Notes under the pieces: generated by a model
What the model saw: only the letters and a program-made list of their open reading frames with translations
The model's database searches: none
What the model was told of the DNA's origin: nothing
Part shown: positions 48,689 through 59,178 of the stretch, piece by piece
Position numbering within the stretch: the first letter of the stretch is position 1
How the letters are laid out: the number at the start of each line of letters is the position of its first letter
From: Owenia fusiformis
Lineage: Eukaryota > Annelida > Polychaeta > Sabellida > Oweniidae
Length of the DNA: 64,000 bases
NCBI GenBank assembly: GCA_903813345.2
Contig: CAIIXF020000010.1
Location: 34,959,425-35,023,424, forward strand
Direction of reading: 5' to 3'
Program-made: the position numbers and the translations under genes

Positions 48689-49290
48689 CAGGGTGTCCCA
48701 AAAGTGTGCCCCCCCCTCTAGGCAGACACATTCCAGTATCCTCATAGTATGTGTCATATATCATTTTAAAGCTTATCCAAAGTAACATTGATTTGCCAAG
48801 TATCATGGTTTAACTCCCAAATGGTAAAAAGTTACAGTCATTTTAAAAGTTAGTGTTCACAAAATTTGTCAAAACAAAGTTCAATTTTACACCACATTAC
48901 TAGTCAATGTGTCCCCCCTTGGCCAAGTTAACAGCAGCAATTATTTTCAGATATGACCTTAAAAGCCCTTCAAATAGGGATGTGGAATTTTATAACCCTC
49001 TTAAAACCTGTTAAGGGACTTTAGAAGAGTTTCATTAGAGTTTCTACCCTCATCGTTCTCTTTTTCCAACTCAATATCCCTCCAACCCGAAAAGAATTGC
49101 AGCTGTTAAGATGGCCCCGGAGGACACATTGACTAGTGATTTGGTGTAAAATTGAACTTAATTTTGACAAAACACTAAATTTTGAAATGCCTGTAATCTT
49201 TTTCACATTTGGGAGTTGAACCTTGATACTTGGCGAATCAATGTAACTTTGGATAAGCTTTAAAATGGTATATGACACATACTATGACCT
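48689..49290. mobile_element. ~0.6-kb foldback element
   Basis: TATGTGTCATATATCATTTT, AAAGCTTATCCAAAGTAAC and TTAACTCCCAAATGGTAAAA on the left are inverted in 49180-49285. Both arms contain CCTTGGCCAAGTTAACAGC-like central sequence only once, so the arms are about 200 bp. The left end starts ACAGGGTGTCCCAAAAGTGT, a terminus common to mariner-like elements. It has no counterpart in copy 1. Confidence 0.75.
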
Positions 49291-49346
49291 TTGTGAGATA
49301 TGCAAAACTTATACACTCCCCTCCATAAGTAATATATATCTATATA

Positions 49347-49755
49347 TACACTCCCCTCCATAAGTTTGGCAATAAAAATTCCCCATTGGATCACTCATCA
49401 AAGCCTGTTTAGTTGTTTGTCAATTTAAAAATTCATCTTTGGCACAAATTTTCATATCATTGTTAATTAATGAACAAAACTAAGAATCATACATTGAAAG
49501 GCTATCTACACAGCCAATATAATTCAGCGCTGTTTCCGCATCGCAAAAAAATTGGCGCTGTTCCGGCACCATTTCGGCACCAAAACCTTTCGACACTAAA
49601 ATTTGGAACCGGACTAGTCAGTCTATTTGGTGCCGAAACGGCACCGAAATTTGGCACCAAAACAGCGTCGAAAAGCAGATTGCATTTTGGGGGTGTATGT
49701 TTACTATGCTATCCAATGTACACTTCTGGTTGCCAAACTTATTGAGGAGAGTGTA
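49347..49755. mobile_element. 409-bp TIR element with C/G-rich centre
   Basis: The left TIR TACACTCCCCTCCATAAGTT (49347) pairs with the right end TTATTGAGGAGAGTGTA (49755), about 26 bp with mismatches. The centre (49515-49670) repeats CGGCACC/GGTGCCG motifs, far more G+C than its surroundings. TA-flanked ends suggest Tc1/mariner ancestry. No transposase. Confidence 0.7.
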
Positions 49756-49917
49756 GACATGTTTACTATGTGAGTATTATTAATCAGTCAATCAAAGGCA
49801 CATTTAACCTTCTTAAAAAACCCAAACATGACCACTTTTCGAATAGCATTATGATACAGAATTATTGTTATCTATTCCAAATTCAAATTTCTATTCCATA
49901 TAAAGAAATTATAAACT

Positions 49918-51886
49918 AGACTTTTTAAGATTGCAAGCAATCTCACGGAGGCCCTCTTAGGCATTTTTGACAAATTGAAGGTCAACTAAAGGACAAATAT
50001 CAAATCTGAGGTCAGATGTGAAGTCCTGAGAACTTGTAGATGATTTTCCAAAAAAGATTTTGTCAATTTGAAGCGATTTTAAATTTAACCTTGAAAAATT
50101 ATGAACTCTTATATCTCAAACTGGGACAAAATTCTATTAGATACTCAATTGCTAATATGTGTAGGACCCTTAGAGGAATGTGTATATTTCGACTTCTGAT
50201 TAAAAATATTGGTTTGTAGTCTCGAACTTTGCGAAACTTAGAAAGCACAGTTTGTGACCTAATTTCATGATCTTGACCTTTGACCTTTTTACTTTTTTAG
50301 ACCTCAGTAGGTCTTTTGTGATTAGGCTGACCTAAATTTAAATCCAAAGACTCAATTTGAAAAATCAACTTTTCTTACCTTTGGAAGGTCATTGAAGGTC
50401 AACTAAAGGTCAACGGTCAAATCTTAGGTCAGATATGGACTCCCGGGAACTTGTAGATGATTTTTAAAAAAAATTGGTCAGATTGAAGCAAGTTGAAAAA
50501 TGACCTTTTTTGACCGTTTCTTGACATCAAATATCTCAAAAACGGTAAAAATTTAATGCTGACATATAGTGAACAATTTTTAGAGAATACTAAAATGTAG
50601 TTTCAGTTTAATTCATCGCAAGAAATAATTAAGTATAAGGACAAAGTTGAGAAACTTGAAAAGAATTTAGATTTGACCTAGATTTTGACCTTTGACCTAA
50701 TTTGATAACCGTGACCCTTGACCTTGAAAATTTTACTGTTCTAGAGCTCAGTAGGTCTTTTATGATTAGGCCAACCCTAAATTTGAATCCAAAAACTCAA
50801 TTTGAAAAATCAACTTTTCTGACCTTTCGAAGGTCACTGAAGGTCAACTTAAGGTCAAATGTCAAATCTGAGGTTAAATATGAACTCCTGAGAAGTTGCA
50901 GATGATTTTTAATAAAAAAGTTGGGTGAATTTGAAGCAAGTTAAAATTTGACATATAAACTTTGAAAAAATGACCTTTTTCAGTTTTTGAGCTCTTATAT
51001 CTCAAAACTGGGACAAAATTTTAATAAATTATTTGATTTTTTAAGCACGTTTTTGCAAACTTATCACCACCCTAATAATTTTGCCACACCCATCAATTTT
51101 TATTGAAACTTTTTCACCACTCACTTTTGAAAAATTAGGGAGAACACTGAAATAGTCAACGACTAATACGTGTAGAACCCTTAGAGGAATGTATATCTTG
51201 ACTTTCAATTAAAAATATTGATTTGTAGTCTTATACTATGAGAAACTTAGATAGCACAGTTTGTGACCTAATTTGATGACCTTGACCTTTGACCTTGAAA
51301 TTTTTACTTTTTTAGACCTCAGTAGGCCTTTTGTAATTAGACTGACCTAAATTTGAATCCAAAGACTCAATTTGAAAAATCAACTTTTCTGACCTTTCGA
51401 AGGTCACTGAAGGTCAACTAAGGGTCAAAGGTCAAATCTGAGGTCAGATTTGGACTCCTGGGAACTTGTAGATGATTTTAAAAAAAAAATTTGGACAGGT
51501 TGAAGCAAGTTGAAAAATGACCTTTTTTGACCGTTTTTTGACATCAAATATCTCAAAAACGGTAAAAATTTAATTCTGACATATATTGAACAATTTGTAG
51601 AGAATACTTAAATGTAGTTTCAGTTTAATTCATCGCAAGAAATAATGAAGTATAAGGACAAACTTGAGAAACTTGAAAAAAAACTTAGATTTGACCTAGA
51701 TTTTGACCTTTGACCTTGACCTAGATAAAAAATATTTTTCCCCCTATTCCAGCTGAGGTTCCTAGTAGGAGCATATAGTAAGTAGTTGAAAGCTAGTTGG
51801 AAGTAGGGGAAAAATGCTTTGATAGAATAATAATAAAGAAAAGCTACAAAAGCTATAGGAGGCCCTTTCAGGAGGGTCTCCTAATA
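49918..51886. mobile_element. ~2-kb repeat-rich insertion in copy 2, Helitron-like 3' end
   Basis: Copy 1 has an uninterrupted site near 37345 (AAAGAAATTAAAAAATAAAGCTTAATC). The insertion is made of ~1-kb direct repeats (50242-50690 against 51260-51720, plus a partial at 50700-50900) rich in TGACCTTTGACCT and GAAGGTCAACT. The right end holds a hairpin (GGAGGCCC...GGGTCTCC) followed by CTAA and then T. That matches the hairpin-CTRR-T end of Helitrons. No Rep/helicase coding was seen; the left end is not a clear TC. Confidence 0.5.
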
Positions 51887-52499
51887 AAGCTTAATCTTGG
51901 ATTCAAATAAAAAGATGAAAACATAAACAGTTTATCAAATAACAAATCACTTATAGATAAACCCCATTCTTCTATTGTAATGGATGACATGTAGAGTAGT
52001 TTGTATCTTATCATTAAACATGTATATAAATATATGATCTTATAACATTATGTTCAGATCTATACTCAGAGCTAGGTCATCAATTGTTTAAATGTAACAA
52101 AATTCTAACTTTGTAAGTTCACATGTTAATAAATATGATTATGTAAGCAGTTTATACTTACAGACTTAAAATCATAACTAGTGGAGCAAAACCAAGAAAA
52201 TAATAAATGCATCTCAATCAAAGATATCCTTGCTAAAATGTTGAATAACGGGAGAATAGAAGTTGAATGTAAATACAATTAGTCATCAGAGACAGGCTGA
52301 GATCCAGTTGAAAAATTATATCTCATAGAATAGGATTTGTATTAAGCACATTTCTAATGAAGAACACTATTACTGCACTAAGGAAATCTCAAACTATGTA
52401 CATGTACATACATGTATCATTGCACTAAGGAAATCTCAAACTGTACAAAATTAAGACATTGAATTCTACTTTTATATCACATGGATGTATATTATCGTC

Positions 52500-53960
52500 A
52501 TGGGAGCTTGTTATAGTAAACGTAAAAAACGTAACAGTAGTAGTCATAGTGAAAGTTTATTTCTTACACCATTAATCAAGAACACTCTCACTACAACAGA
52601 AAAACAACGATTATCCCAACATGTAACTAAAATACACAAATTGGCTAAACTGAAACACAGTCAAGAAGACAAAGACAGCCATGTAGAATATATCAGGACT
52701 GAAGTTATACAACCAATCCTTAATAAATTCAACAAAATGCACCCAGCATTAGCAGTGGATGATGCACTACTGAATGGAAGCATGTCAAATAGAAGTAAAA
52801 TAGAATCTCCCAATGAGATTGATTTTGTTCTCCCGATGGCTCTCTCCAGATATGTAGTGATCTCAGATATAGGTTATAGAGGTTGGTTAGATGTAAAGTT
52901 ACCTGATGATTGTCACACTGATTTACTAAATCTCACTGAGGAACATCCAGAGTTAATACAAGATGACAATTCACTACATTCAATATATTTAACTTTGGTT
53001 ATTATACATAAAGCTGTTGCAGAGTGTTTATCTCAACTACACAATGAGGGTGTACTGATCTATAAGGGAGAGGAAAATCTGAGGGATGAACCTGTAGAAT
53101 CATCTAAGCTGGGAAAGAATGAGGTCATACTGCATTATAAACCACATGGTCCATGCATCCAACTCAGGGTATGGAGACCATTGTGTGTTACAGACATAGA
53201 CCTGGCATTCTGTCTGAAAGTACTCAATATACCTCAGCTACCTGATACACTAGACAGTTTCTATATTGGATTGCCTATGAGATATGACTGGAAGAAATCA
53301 TTCTATGAGAAACCAGACTTGCGAGCATCCAGGATAGATGATCATCACATGATTATACTGAGAACACTGAAATATATTCTATCACAGTATGAGAAAACAT
53401 TTCGCAAAACTGCTTTACATTCCCATGCATTGTATACATTAGTAAGATACCACCAGGAGCAATGTGACAGCAGAGCAGGTGAACCATCTCTAGGAAAATG
53501 TTATGATGACATCTCACACAATCTATGTAAGCTGAGGCTAAGATCTGTAGAGAATACAACACAGGTTGAAGTAAGTGATAAATGGCTTGAAGATCTCTTT
53601 GATAAAGACTGTCCTGATATGAATATCTATAAATCAGGTGCTATGGATTTAAGAAGCAGTGAAACAAACATATTCCTACTTGCTGTGTACATCCTACCAG
53701 AACTACTTAAATCAACATGCATAACTTTTTTTGAGTTTGACTGTAAATATCTTGAGCTGGTGTTTAAAGAGTGTGAGTTAGAACACTCGAGACAACGTAT
53801 ACTGCAGTATCCAGAGAGGAAGCTTACATCTAGTCAGAGGGAAGAGATCTCATCTGTAGAGAATGTGGAGGAATTACAGATATATGATTATGCTTTTAAT
53901 TATTCAGTTGAGCTTGATACAGAGAGAATTCTGTCAAGACTGAGGAGGAAAGTGATCTAA
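52500..53960 (+). CDS. Mab-21/cGAS-like protein, N-myristoylation motif, copy 2 (open)
   Basis: A single-exon gene for 486 residues. The start at 52500 (GTCATGGG) is preferred over the in-frame ATG at 52485 because it gives MGACYSKRKKR: Gly2 for myristoylation, Cys4 for palmitoylation and a basic patch, a Src-like membrane anchor. The nucleotidyltransferase-fold core has Gly93-Ser94, Glu106 and Asp108 (NEIDF) and Asp234 (TDIDLAF), placed as the metal-binding triad of cGAS and cGAS-like receptors. A helical C-terminal half (HSHALYTLVRYHQ, LLAVYILPELLKS) is typical of Mab-21 proteins. No cGAS zinc-ribbon motif was seen. Family members sense nucleic acid and make cyclic dinucleotides, or are non-catalytic. 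The last residues (RRKVI) come from rearranged sequence next to the minisatellite, so the native C-terminus is altered. Confidence 0.88.
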   Translation: MGACYSKRKKRNSSSHSESLFLTPLIKNTLTTTEKQRLSQHVTKIHKLAKLKHSQEDKDSHVEYIRTEVIQPILNKFNKMHPALAVDDALLNGSMSNRSKIESPNEIDFVLPMALSRYVVISDIGYRGWLDVKLPDDCHTDLLNLTEEHPELIQDDNSLHSIYLTLVIIHKAVAECLSQLHNEGVLIYKGEENLRDEPVESSKLGKNEVILHYKPHGPCIQLRVWRPLCVTDIDLAFCLKVLNIPQLPDTLDSFYIGLPMRYDWKKSFYEKPDLRASRIDDHHMIILRTLKYILSQYEKTFRKTALHSHALYTLVRYHQEQCDSRAGEPSLGKCYDDISHNLCKLRLRSVENTTQVEVSDKWLEDLFDKDCPDMNIYKSGAMDLRSSETNIFLLAVYILPELLKSTCITFFEFDCKYLELVFKECELEHSRQRILQYPERKLTSSQREEISSVENVEELQIYDYAFNYSVELDTERILSRLRRKVI

Positions 53961-56288
53961 TCTATTGAGGATATGGGGAAACTATAATATCTGATCACTC
54001 ATCTATTGAGGATATAGGGAAACTTAAATATCTGATCACTCATCTATTGAGGATATGGAGAAACTATAATATCTGATCACTCATCTATTGAGGATATGAG
54101 GAAACTATAATATCTGATCACTCATCTATTGAGGATATGGGGAAACTATAATATCTGATCACTCATCTATTGAGGATATGGGGAATCTATAATATCTGAT
54201 CACTCATCTATTGAGGATATGGGGAAACTATAATATCTGATCACTCATCTATTGAGGATATGGGGAAACTATAATATCTGATTGCTCATCTATTGAGGAT
54301 ATGGGGAATCTATAATATCTGATTGCTCATCTATTGAGGGTATGGGGAAACTATAATATCTGATCACTCATCTATTAAGGATATGGGGAAACTATAATAT
54401 CTTATCACTCATCGATTGAGGATATGGGGAATCTATAATATCTGATCTCTCATCTATTGAGGGTATGGGGAAACTATAATATCTGATCACTCATCTATTG
54501 AGGATATGGGGAATCTATAATATCTGATCACTCATCTATTGAGGATATGGGGAATCTATAATATCTGATCACTCATCTATTGAGGATATGGGGAATCTAT
54601 AATATCTGATCGCTCATCTATTGAGGGTATGGGGAAACTATAATATCTGATCACTCATCTATTGAGGATATGGGGAATCTATAATATCTGATCACTCATC
54701 TATTGAGGATATGGGGAAACTATAATATCTGATCACTCATCTATTGAGGATATGGGGAAACTATAATTTCTGATCACTCATCTATTGAGGATATGGGGAA
54801 ACTATAATATCTGATCACTCATCTATTGAGGATATGGGGAATCTACAATATCTGATCACTCATCTATTGAGGATATGGGGAAACTATAATATCTGATCAC
54901 TCATCTATTGAGGATATGGGGAAACTATAATATCTGATCACTCATCTATTGAGGATATGGGGAAACTATAATATCTGATCACTCATCTATTGAGGATATG
55001 GGGAAACTATAATATCTGATCACTCATCTATTGAGGATATGGGGAATCTATAATATCTGATCACTCATCTATTGAGGATATGGGGAATCTATAATATCTG
55101 ATCACTCATCTATTGAGGACATGGGGAATCTATAATATCTGATCACTCATCTATTGAGGATATGGGGAAACTATAATATCTGATCACTCATCTATTGAGG
55201 ATATGGGGAATCTATAATATCTGATCACTCATCTATTGAGGATATGGGGAAACTATAATATCTGATCACTCATCTATTGAGGATATGGGGAAACTATAAT
55301 ATCTGATCACTCATCTATTGAGGATATGGGGAATCTAAAATATCTGATCACTCATCTATTGAGGATATGGGGAATCTATAATATCTGATCACTCATCTAA
55401 TGAGGATATGGGGAATCTATAATATCTGATCACTCATCTATTGAGGATATGGGGAATCTACAATATCTGATCACTCATCTATTGAGGATATGGGGAATCT
55501 ATAATATCTGATCACTCATCTATTGAGGATATGGGGAATCTATAATATCTGATCACTCATCTATTGAGGATATGGGGAAACTATAATATCTGATCACTCA
55601 TCTATTGAGGATATGGGGAATCTATAATATCTGATCACTCATCTATTGAGGATATGGGGAAACTATAATATCTGATCACTCATCTATTGAGGATATGGGG
55701 AAACTATAATATCTGATCACTCATCTATTGAGGATATGTGGAAACTATAATATCTGATCACTCATCTATTGAGGATATGGGGAAACTATAATATCTGATC
55801 ACTCATCTATTGAGGATATGGGGAAACTATAATATCTGATCACTCATCTATTGAGGATATGGGGAAACTATAATATCTGATCACTCATCTATTGAGGATA
55901 TGGGGAAACTATAATATCTGATCACTCATCTATTGAGGATATGGGGAAACTATAATATCTGATCACTCATCTATTGAGGATATGGGGAAACTATAATATC
56001 TGATCACTCATCTATTGAGGATATGGGGAATCTATAATATCTATTGAGGATATGGGGAAACTATAATATCTGATCACTCATCTATTGAGGATATGGGGAA
56101 TCTATAATATCTGATCACTCATCTATTGAGGATATGGGGAATCTATAATATCTGATCACTCATCTATTGAGGATATGGGGAATCTATAATATCTGATCAC
56201 TCATCTATTGAGGATATGGGGAAACTATAATATCTGATCACTCATCTATTGAGGATATGGGGAATATACAATATCTGATCACTCATCT
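53959..56288 (+). repeat. 41-bp minisatellite, about 57 units
   Basis: The unit reads TCATCTATTGAGGATATGGG GAAACTATAATATCTGATCAC, with a common AATCTATAAT variant and one 12-bp deletion near 56040. It starts at the stop codon of the Mab-21-like gene. It resembles that gene's own coding sequence for SSVENVEELQIYDY (TCATCTGTAGAGAATGTGGA...): translated, the unit begins SSIEDMGKL and then stops. No unique spacers exist, so it is not a CRISPR array. Confidence 0.93.
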
Positions 56289-56402
56289 TATTCATCTGTG
56301 GTTGATAAAGACATAAATCTGCCAAGACTGAACCCTGAGATAATCCCATTGGAATGTTATGACAATTATTACTGGAGCAAAGCACAGAGGAGTCTGTTCT
56401 AG
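56289..56402 (+). pseudogene. Orphaned C-terminus of the Mab-21-like gene beyond the minisatellite
   Basis: An open stretch of 37 codons and TAG. It starts YSSVVDKDINLPRLNPEIIP, matching the end of copy 1 (YSSVVDTERILPRLSPEIIS), and continues LECYDNYYWSKAQRSLF. It is followed by GTAAGT. Copy 1 has TGA in place of the TGT codon after LE, so the ancestral protein may have been ~16 residues longer than copy 1. It is separated from the gene by 2.3 kb of repeat with stops. Confidence 0.75.
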
Positions 56403-58815
56403 TAAGTAAATCAATTTCTCTGTCTTTTCGTTCTCTTGTCTACGCTTATCTCAATAATATCAACTATTTATGATATTTCAACATCAGATACCTTGATTTG
56501 TATAATAATGTCTTATCTCTAAAATATCAACTATTTATGATATTTCAACATCAGATCTTAATCTTTTGTAATATAGGTTGCTTTGGTATCAGTGATCTTA
56601 CATCAAACACTATACCTATTGCTTTGTGTTCACAGTAAAGATATGACAGCAACTGAAAAACTGTTTTCTGAATGTACATAACCCATCAAAACAATACAAC
56701 AGACGCAAGTCAACGTAACCCCAACTTGTGTCAATCATGGGGCTGTTCTGCAATCTGGCAATGTCCTGTTGATTTCTACAAGTGACATTTTCCCAATTCC
56801 ACCCTATCCTTTTTTGTTCCACTTTTTTGTTTAAGGGTCCCAAAATTTTTTCTCAGACCTGGAATTTGCCCCCCCCCCTGTTGATTCCCAGATTCGCCCC
56901 TGTGCTAGTATACCACACAGAAAATAAACAAGCCATTAATATGCAAAATGTCACGACCTTCCAAATGCTGAGCACCAACCACTTAACACCATCTACAAAA
57001 ATGTTGTGGTGGTGACATAAAAAATTATTTACAATATTATGCATTTTCTGATCAAAATTTGTTCAAATGTCCATGTATTTCAGATTGGAGGGGATGAAAA
57101 CAACCCTGATATAACAACTGACACTGATCTATGTCTTGTGTCTTCATTTTGTGCTTCAAGGCCATGGTAGTCTTATAACATATGGGACCAGGTCAAACAA
57201 CGAGAACAAGAAAAAATGCTTCAATTAATCCATTGCCATATTACCTTCATAAAAAATGGCATTTTGACATGGCCCCTTGTCTGAATTCTTATCTATAACA
57301 GACTTGTAAATGATATTATATATTGATTTGCAATGCACTCGTTTGTCTAGTTTAGTTAAGTACCAAATTTGACAAACTACGTGTAGTAATTATGATAAAT
57401 TGAAAATGAGTGATAATTCTCTATCTGGGGGTCATTAACAGAAACTTTGTTAAAAAGTCCACTGTTCTCTAACTGTGACATCATTATATCCATGGTTACA
57501 ACAATTGATTCAGGAATTCATAATTTTTCAAAGTTACTGTTACAAAAAATGGACTTTGAAAGTTTTGACAAATCCTCAAAAGTATCAAACCGTCGACAGT
57601 GAAAAAAGACTAGTATTTGTAAATACTTTTTTGAATCTGTTCATCTCACTGTATGCAGGCCTGTCAACTGTCCCGCAATTTGCGTATTTGTCACGCATTT
57701 GCTGAAGAATTTGAAGTCACGCCAGTTATTTTTGCGTGACAGAAAATGTCACGCAAATACGCATTTTACCTGGTAATTGTCAAGTAAAATTATTGCTGTG
57801 TAAAAATTTCTAAAAAAGTTCGTCTTCACAGCAAAAATACAAACGCTGAAAAAAATTGTACGCATTCGGTTCGGACTTTCCACGCGAATTACGTATATGT
57901 CACGCATTTTGTTCGAAATTTTTCGTATTTGTAGATACTGTTCATCTCACTGTATGAGAGTATAATGGCAAAATGAGCATAAACATTCCCCACTATAACT
58001 TTGGGAATGAAGTCATCATTTGATAGTGTAAACCTGCTAATGTTTGAATCTTTATTTTGTTCCTTTATTACAAAGGTTTATGACTTTGATAATTGTTCTT
58101 AAATTGCAAAATATTTATGTGGTCCAGAAGTGGACTTCAATTTGTCAAACTTTTGGAGAGAAGTGTAAAACTCTGTACAGGCTAATGTAAATAAATATAA
58201 ATATACATATTTTTGTACATAAATGTTTTGAATGTTGTTTGTAATGATTGAGCTTGGATCTAATTTAAAGAGATTCAGAGATAAAAAATGTAGCATCAGA
58301 ACAAGTTATCGATGTTTAAGATTTTGGTCAATAGAAGCCAGGACTCGTATAATGGTAGTTAACTACATGTACTAGGTTGTTCTTCACATCTGGCTCATTG
58401 GTTTGTGTTTAAATATTGCTGTTTAAAACTTGGAATTCTCTACATACATATAGCATATAAATATCATATTATCCTTCATTATTATTTACAAACATGTTTT
58501 AAGATTCCAAATCAAAAGTTTTGGATATTTTCATTATAATTCATCTTAGGAAATTTTTGGAGCAATTTTTACATGTTAAAGTATGCTATTTAACCTACTG
58601 AATTTTTCGCCATCTATTGACAGTCCTGAAGGCCATTCAAAATGACATGAGTATGATAATGATATCAAATCTAACAACTGTACTTGAAAACAGTGTACAC
58701 AAAAACTAAATCACTTTTTAATCTAAAACAACTGATACACAATAGTATTGATGATTTAAGAGCCATCTTTTTAACATTTTTAAAGCTCCTTTAATTTTAC
58801 AACTGAACAGCTTAT
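56403..58815. other. Downstream flank of copy 2
   Basis: It mirrors 44340-47330 of copy 1 without the palindrome and the 0.8-kb element. It includes a MITE half (56796-56903) and an insertion at 57658-57935. No gene was recognised. Confidence 0.7.
57658..57935. mobile_element. ~280-bp insertion in copy 2, hAT-like terminus
   Basis: Copy 1 (46765-46785) reads TTCATCTCACTGTATGAGAG without interruption. In copy 2 CTGTTCATCTCACTGTATG occurs on both sides of the inserted sequence, so flank was duplicated. The insert starts GCAGGCCTGTCAACTGTCCC and carries many TGCGTGACAG/CACGCAAATACGC motifs in both orientations. Confidence 0.6.
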
Positions 58816-59146
58816 TATTATATCTTTTATTGACTCTTTAGATGTCATATCAATGACATATTAGTCACTAAGGTAGAGCAGTTCTTCCCATTGTCGAGTT
58901 GAAGAACTGGTATCTTTATCCTGGCTAGAACCATAGACAATTCTAGCCAGCGCCAGCCTTTTATCGAGTTAGCAGCACTCTAGTAATCGCCGGTACAGGT
59001 CAGCAGTCATAGGTCAAAGACAAATCACAAGAAGTGCTGTGACCTGGGTTTGAACCCAAGACCTCTACTTTTTTCAGCCTGAAGCCAGACTTCCTGCTTT
59101 TCAGACCAATGCCTTAACCACTAGGCCAACCCGGCGATTATAATAT
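58816..59146 (-). mobile_element. tRNA-derived SINE
   Basis: On the minus strand the head (about 59140 down to 59040) has a tRNA-like box A (TGGCCTAGTGGTTAAGGC) and box B (GGTTCAAACCC). It is followed by a ~220-bp unrelated body ending in a TAAAAGATATAATA tail. The paralogous site at about 47350 (GAACAACTTATTGAATACTT) lacks it. ATTATA near both ends may be the target duplication. Such elements are transcribed by RNA polymerase III and mobilised by LINEs. Confidence 0.82.
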
Positions 59147-59178
59147 TGAATACCTTCTTGAATGAAATATCAGACATT

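Larger units (their letters stand above)
47641..52499. other. Upstream flank of the second Mab-21-like gene
   Basis: No host gene was recognised. Homologous blocks of copy 1 upstream sequence alternate with three insertions: a foldback element (48689-49290), a TIR element (49347-49755) and a ~2-kb repeat-rich insertion (49918-51886). The region just before the start codon is nearly identical between the two genes, including TTGAATTCTACTTTTATATC. Confidence 0.7.
47680..59178 (+). repeat. Segmental duplication, copy 2
   Basis: Directly follows copy 1 in the same orientation. Its private features are the insertions at 48689-51886, the 41-bp minisatellite, the 57658-57935 insertion and the SINE at 58816-59146. 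It ends where GAATGAAATATCAGACATT gives way to unrelated sequence. Confidence 0.85.

Noticed and set aside
48689-48720. Mariner transposase remnant at the ACAGGGTGTCCC terminus
   Set aside because: Only terminus-like sequence is present; no transposase DDE segment was found in any frame nearby.
53959-56288. Regular 41-bp repeats resembling a CRISPR array
   Set aside because: Units are directly contiguous with no unique spacers, and the context is animal DNA with introns and LINEs. It is a minisatellite.
59040-59142. tRNA gene on the minus strand
   Set aside because: A and B boxes are present but the arms do not form a full cloverleaf and the sequence runs on into a long SINE body; the paralogous site lacks the whole unit.
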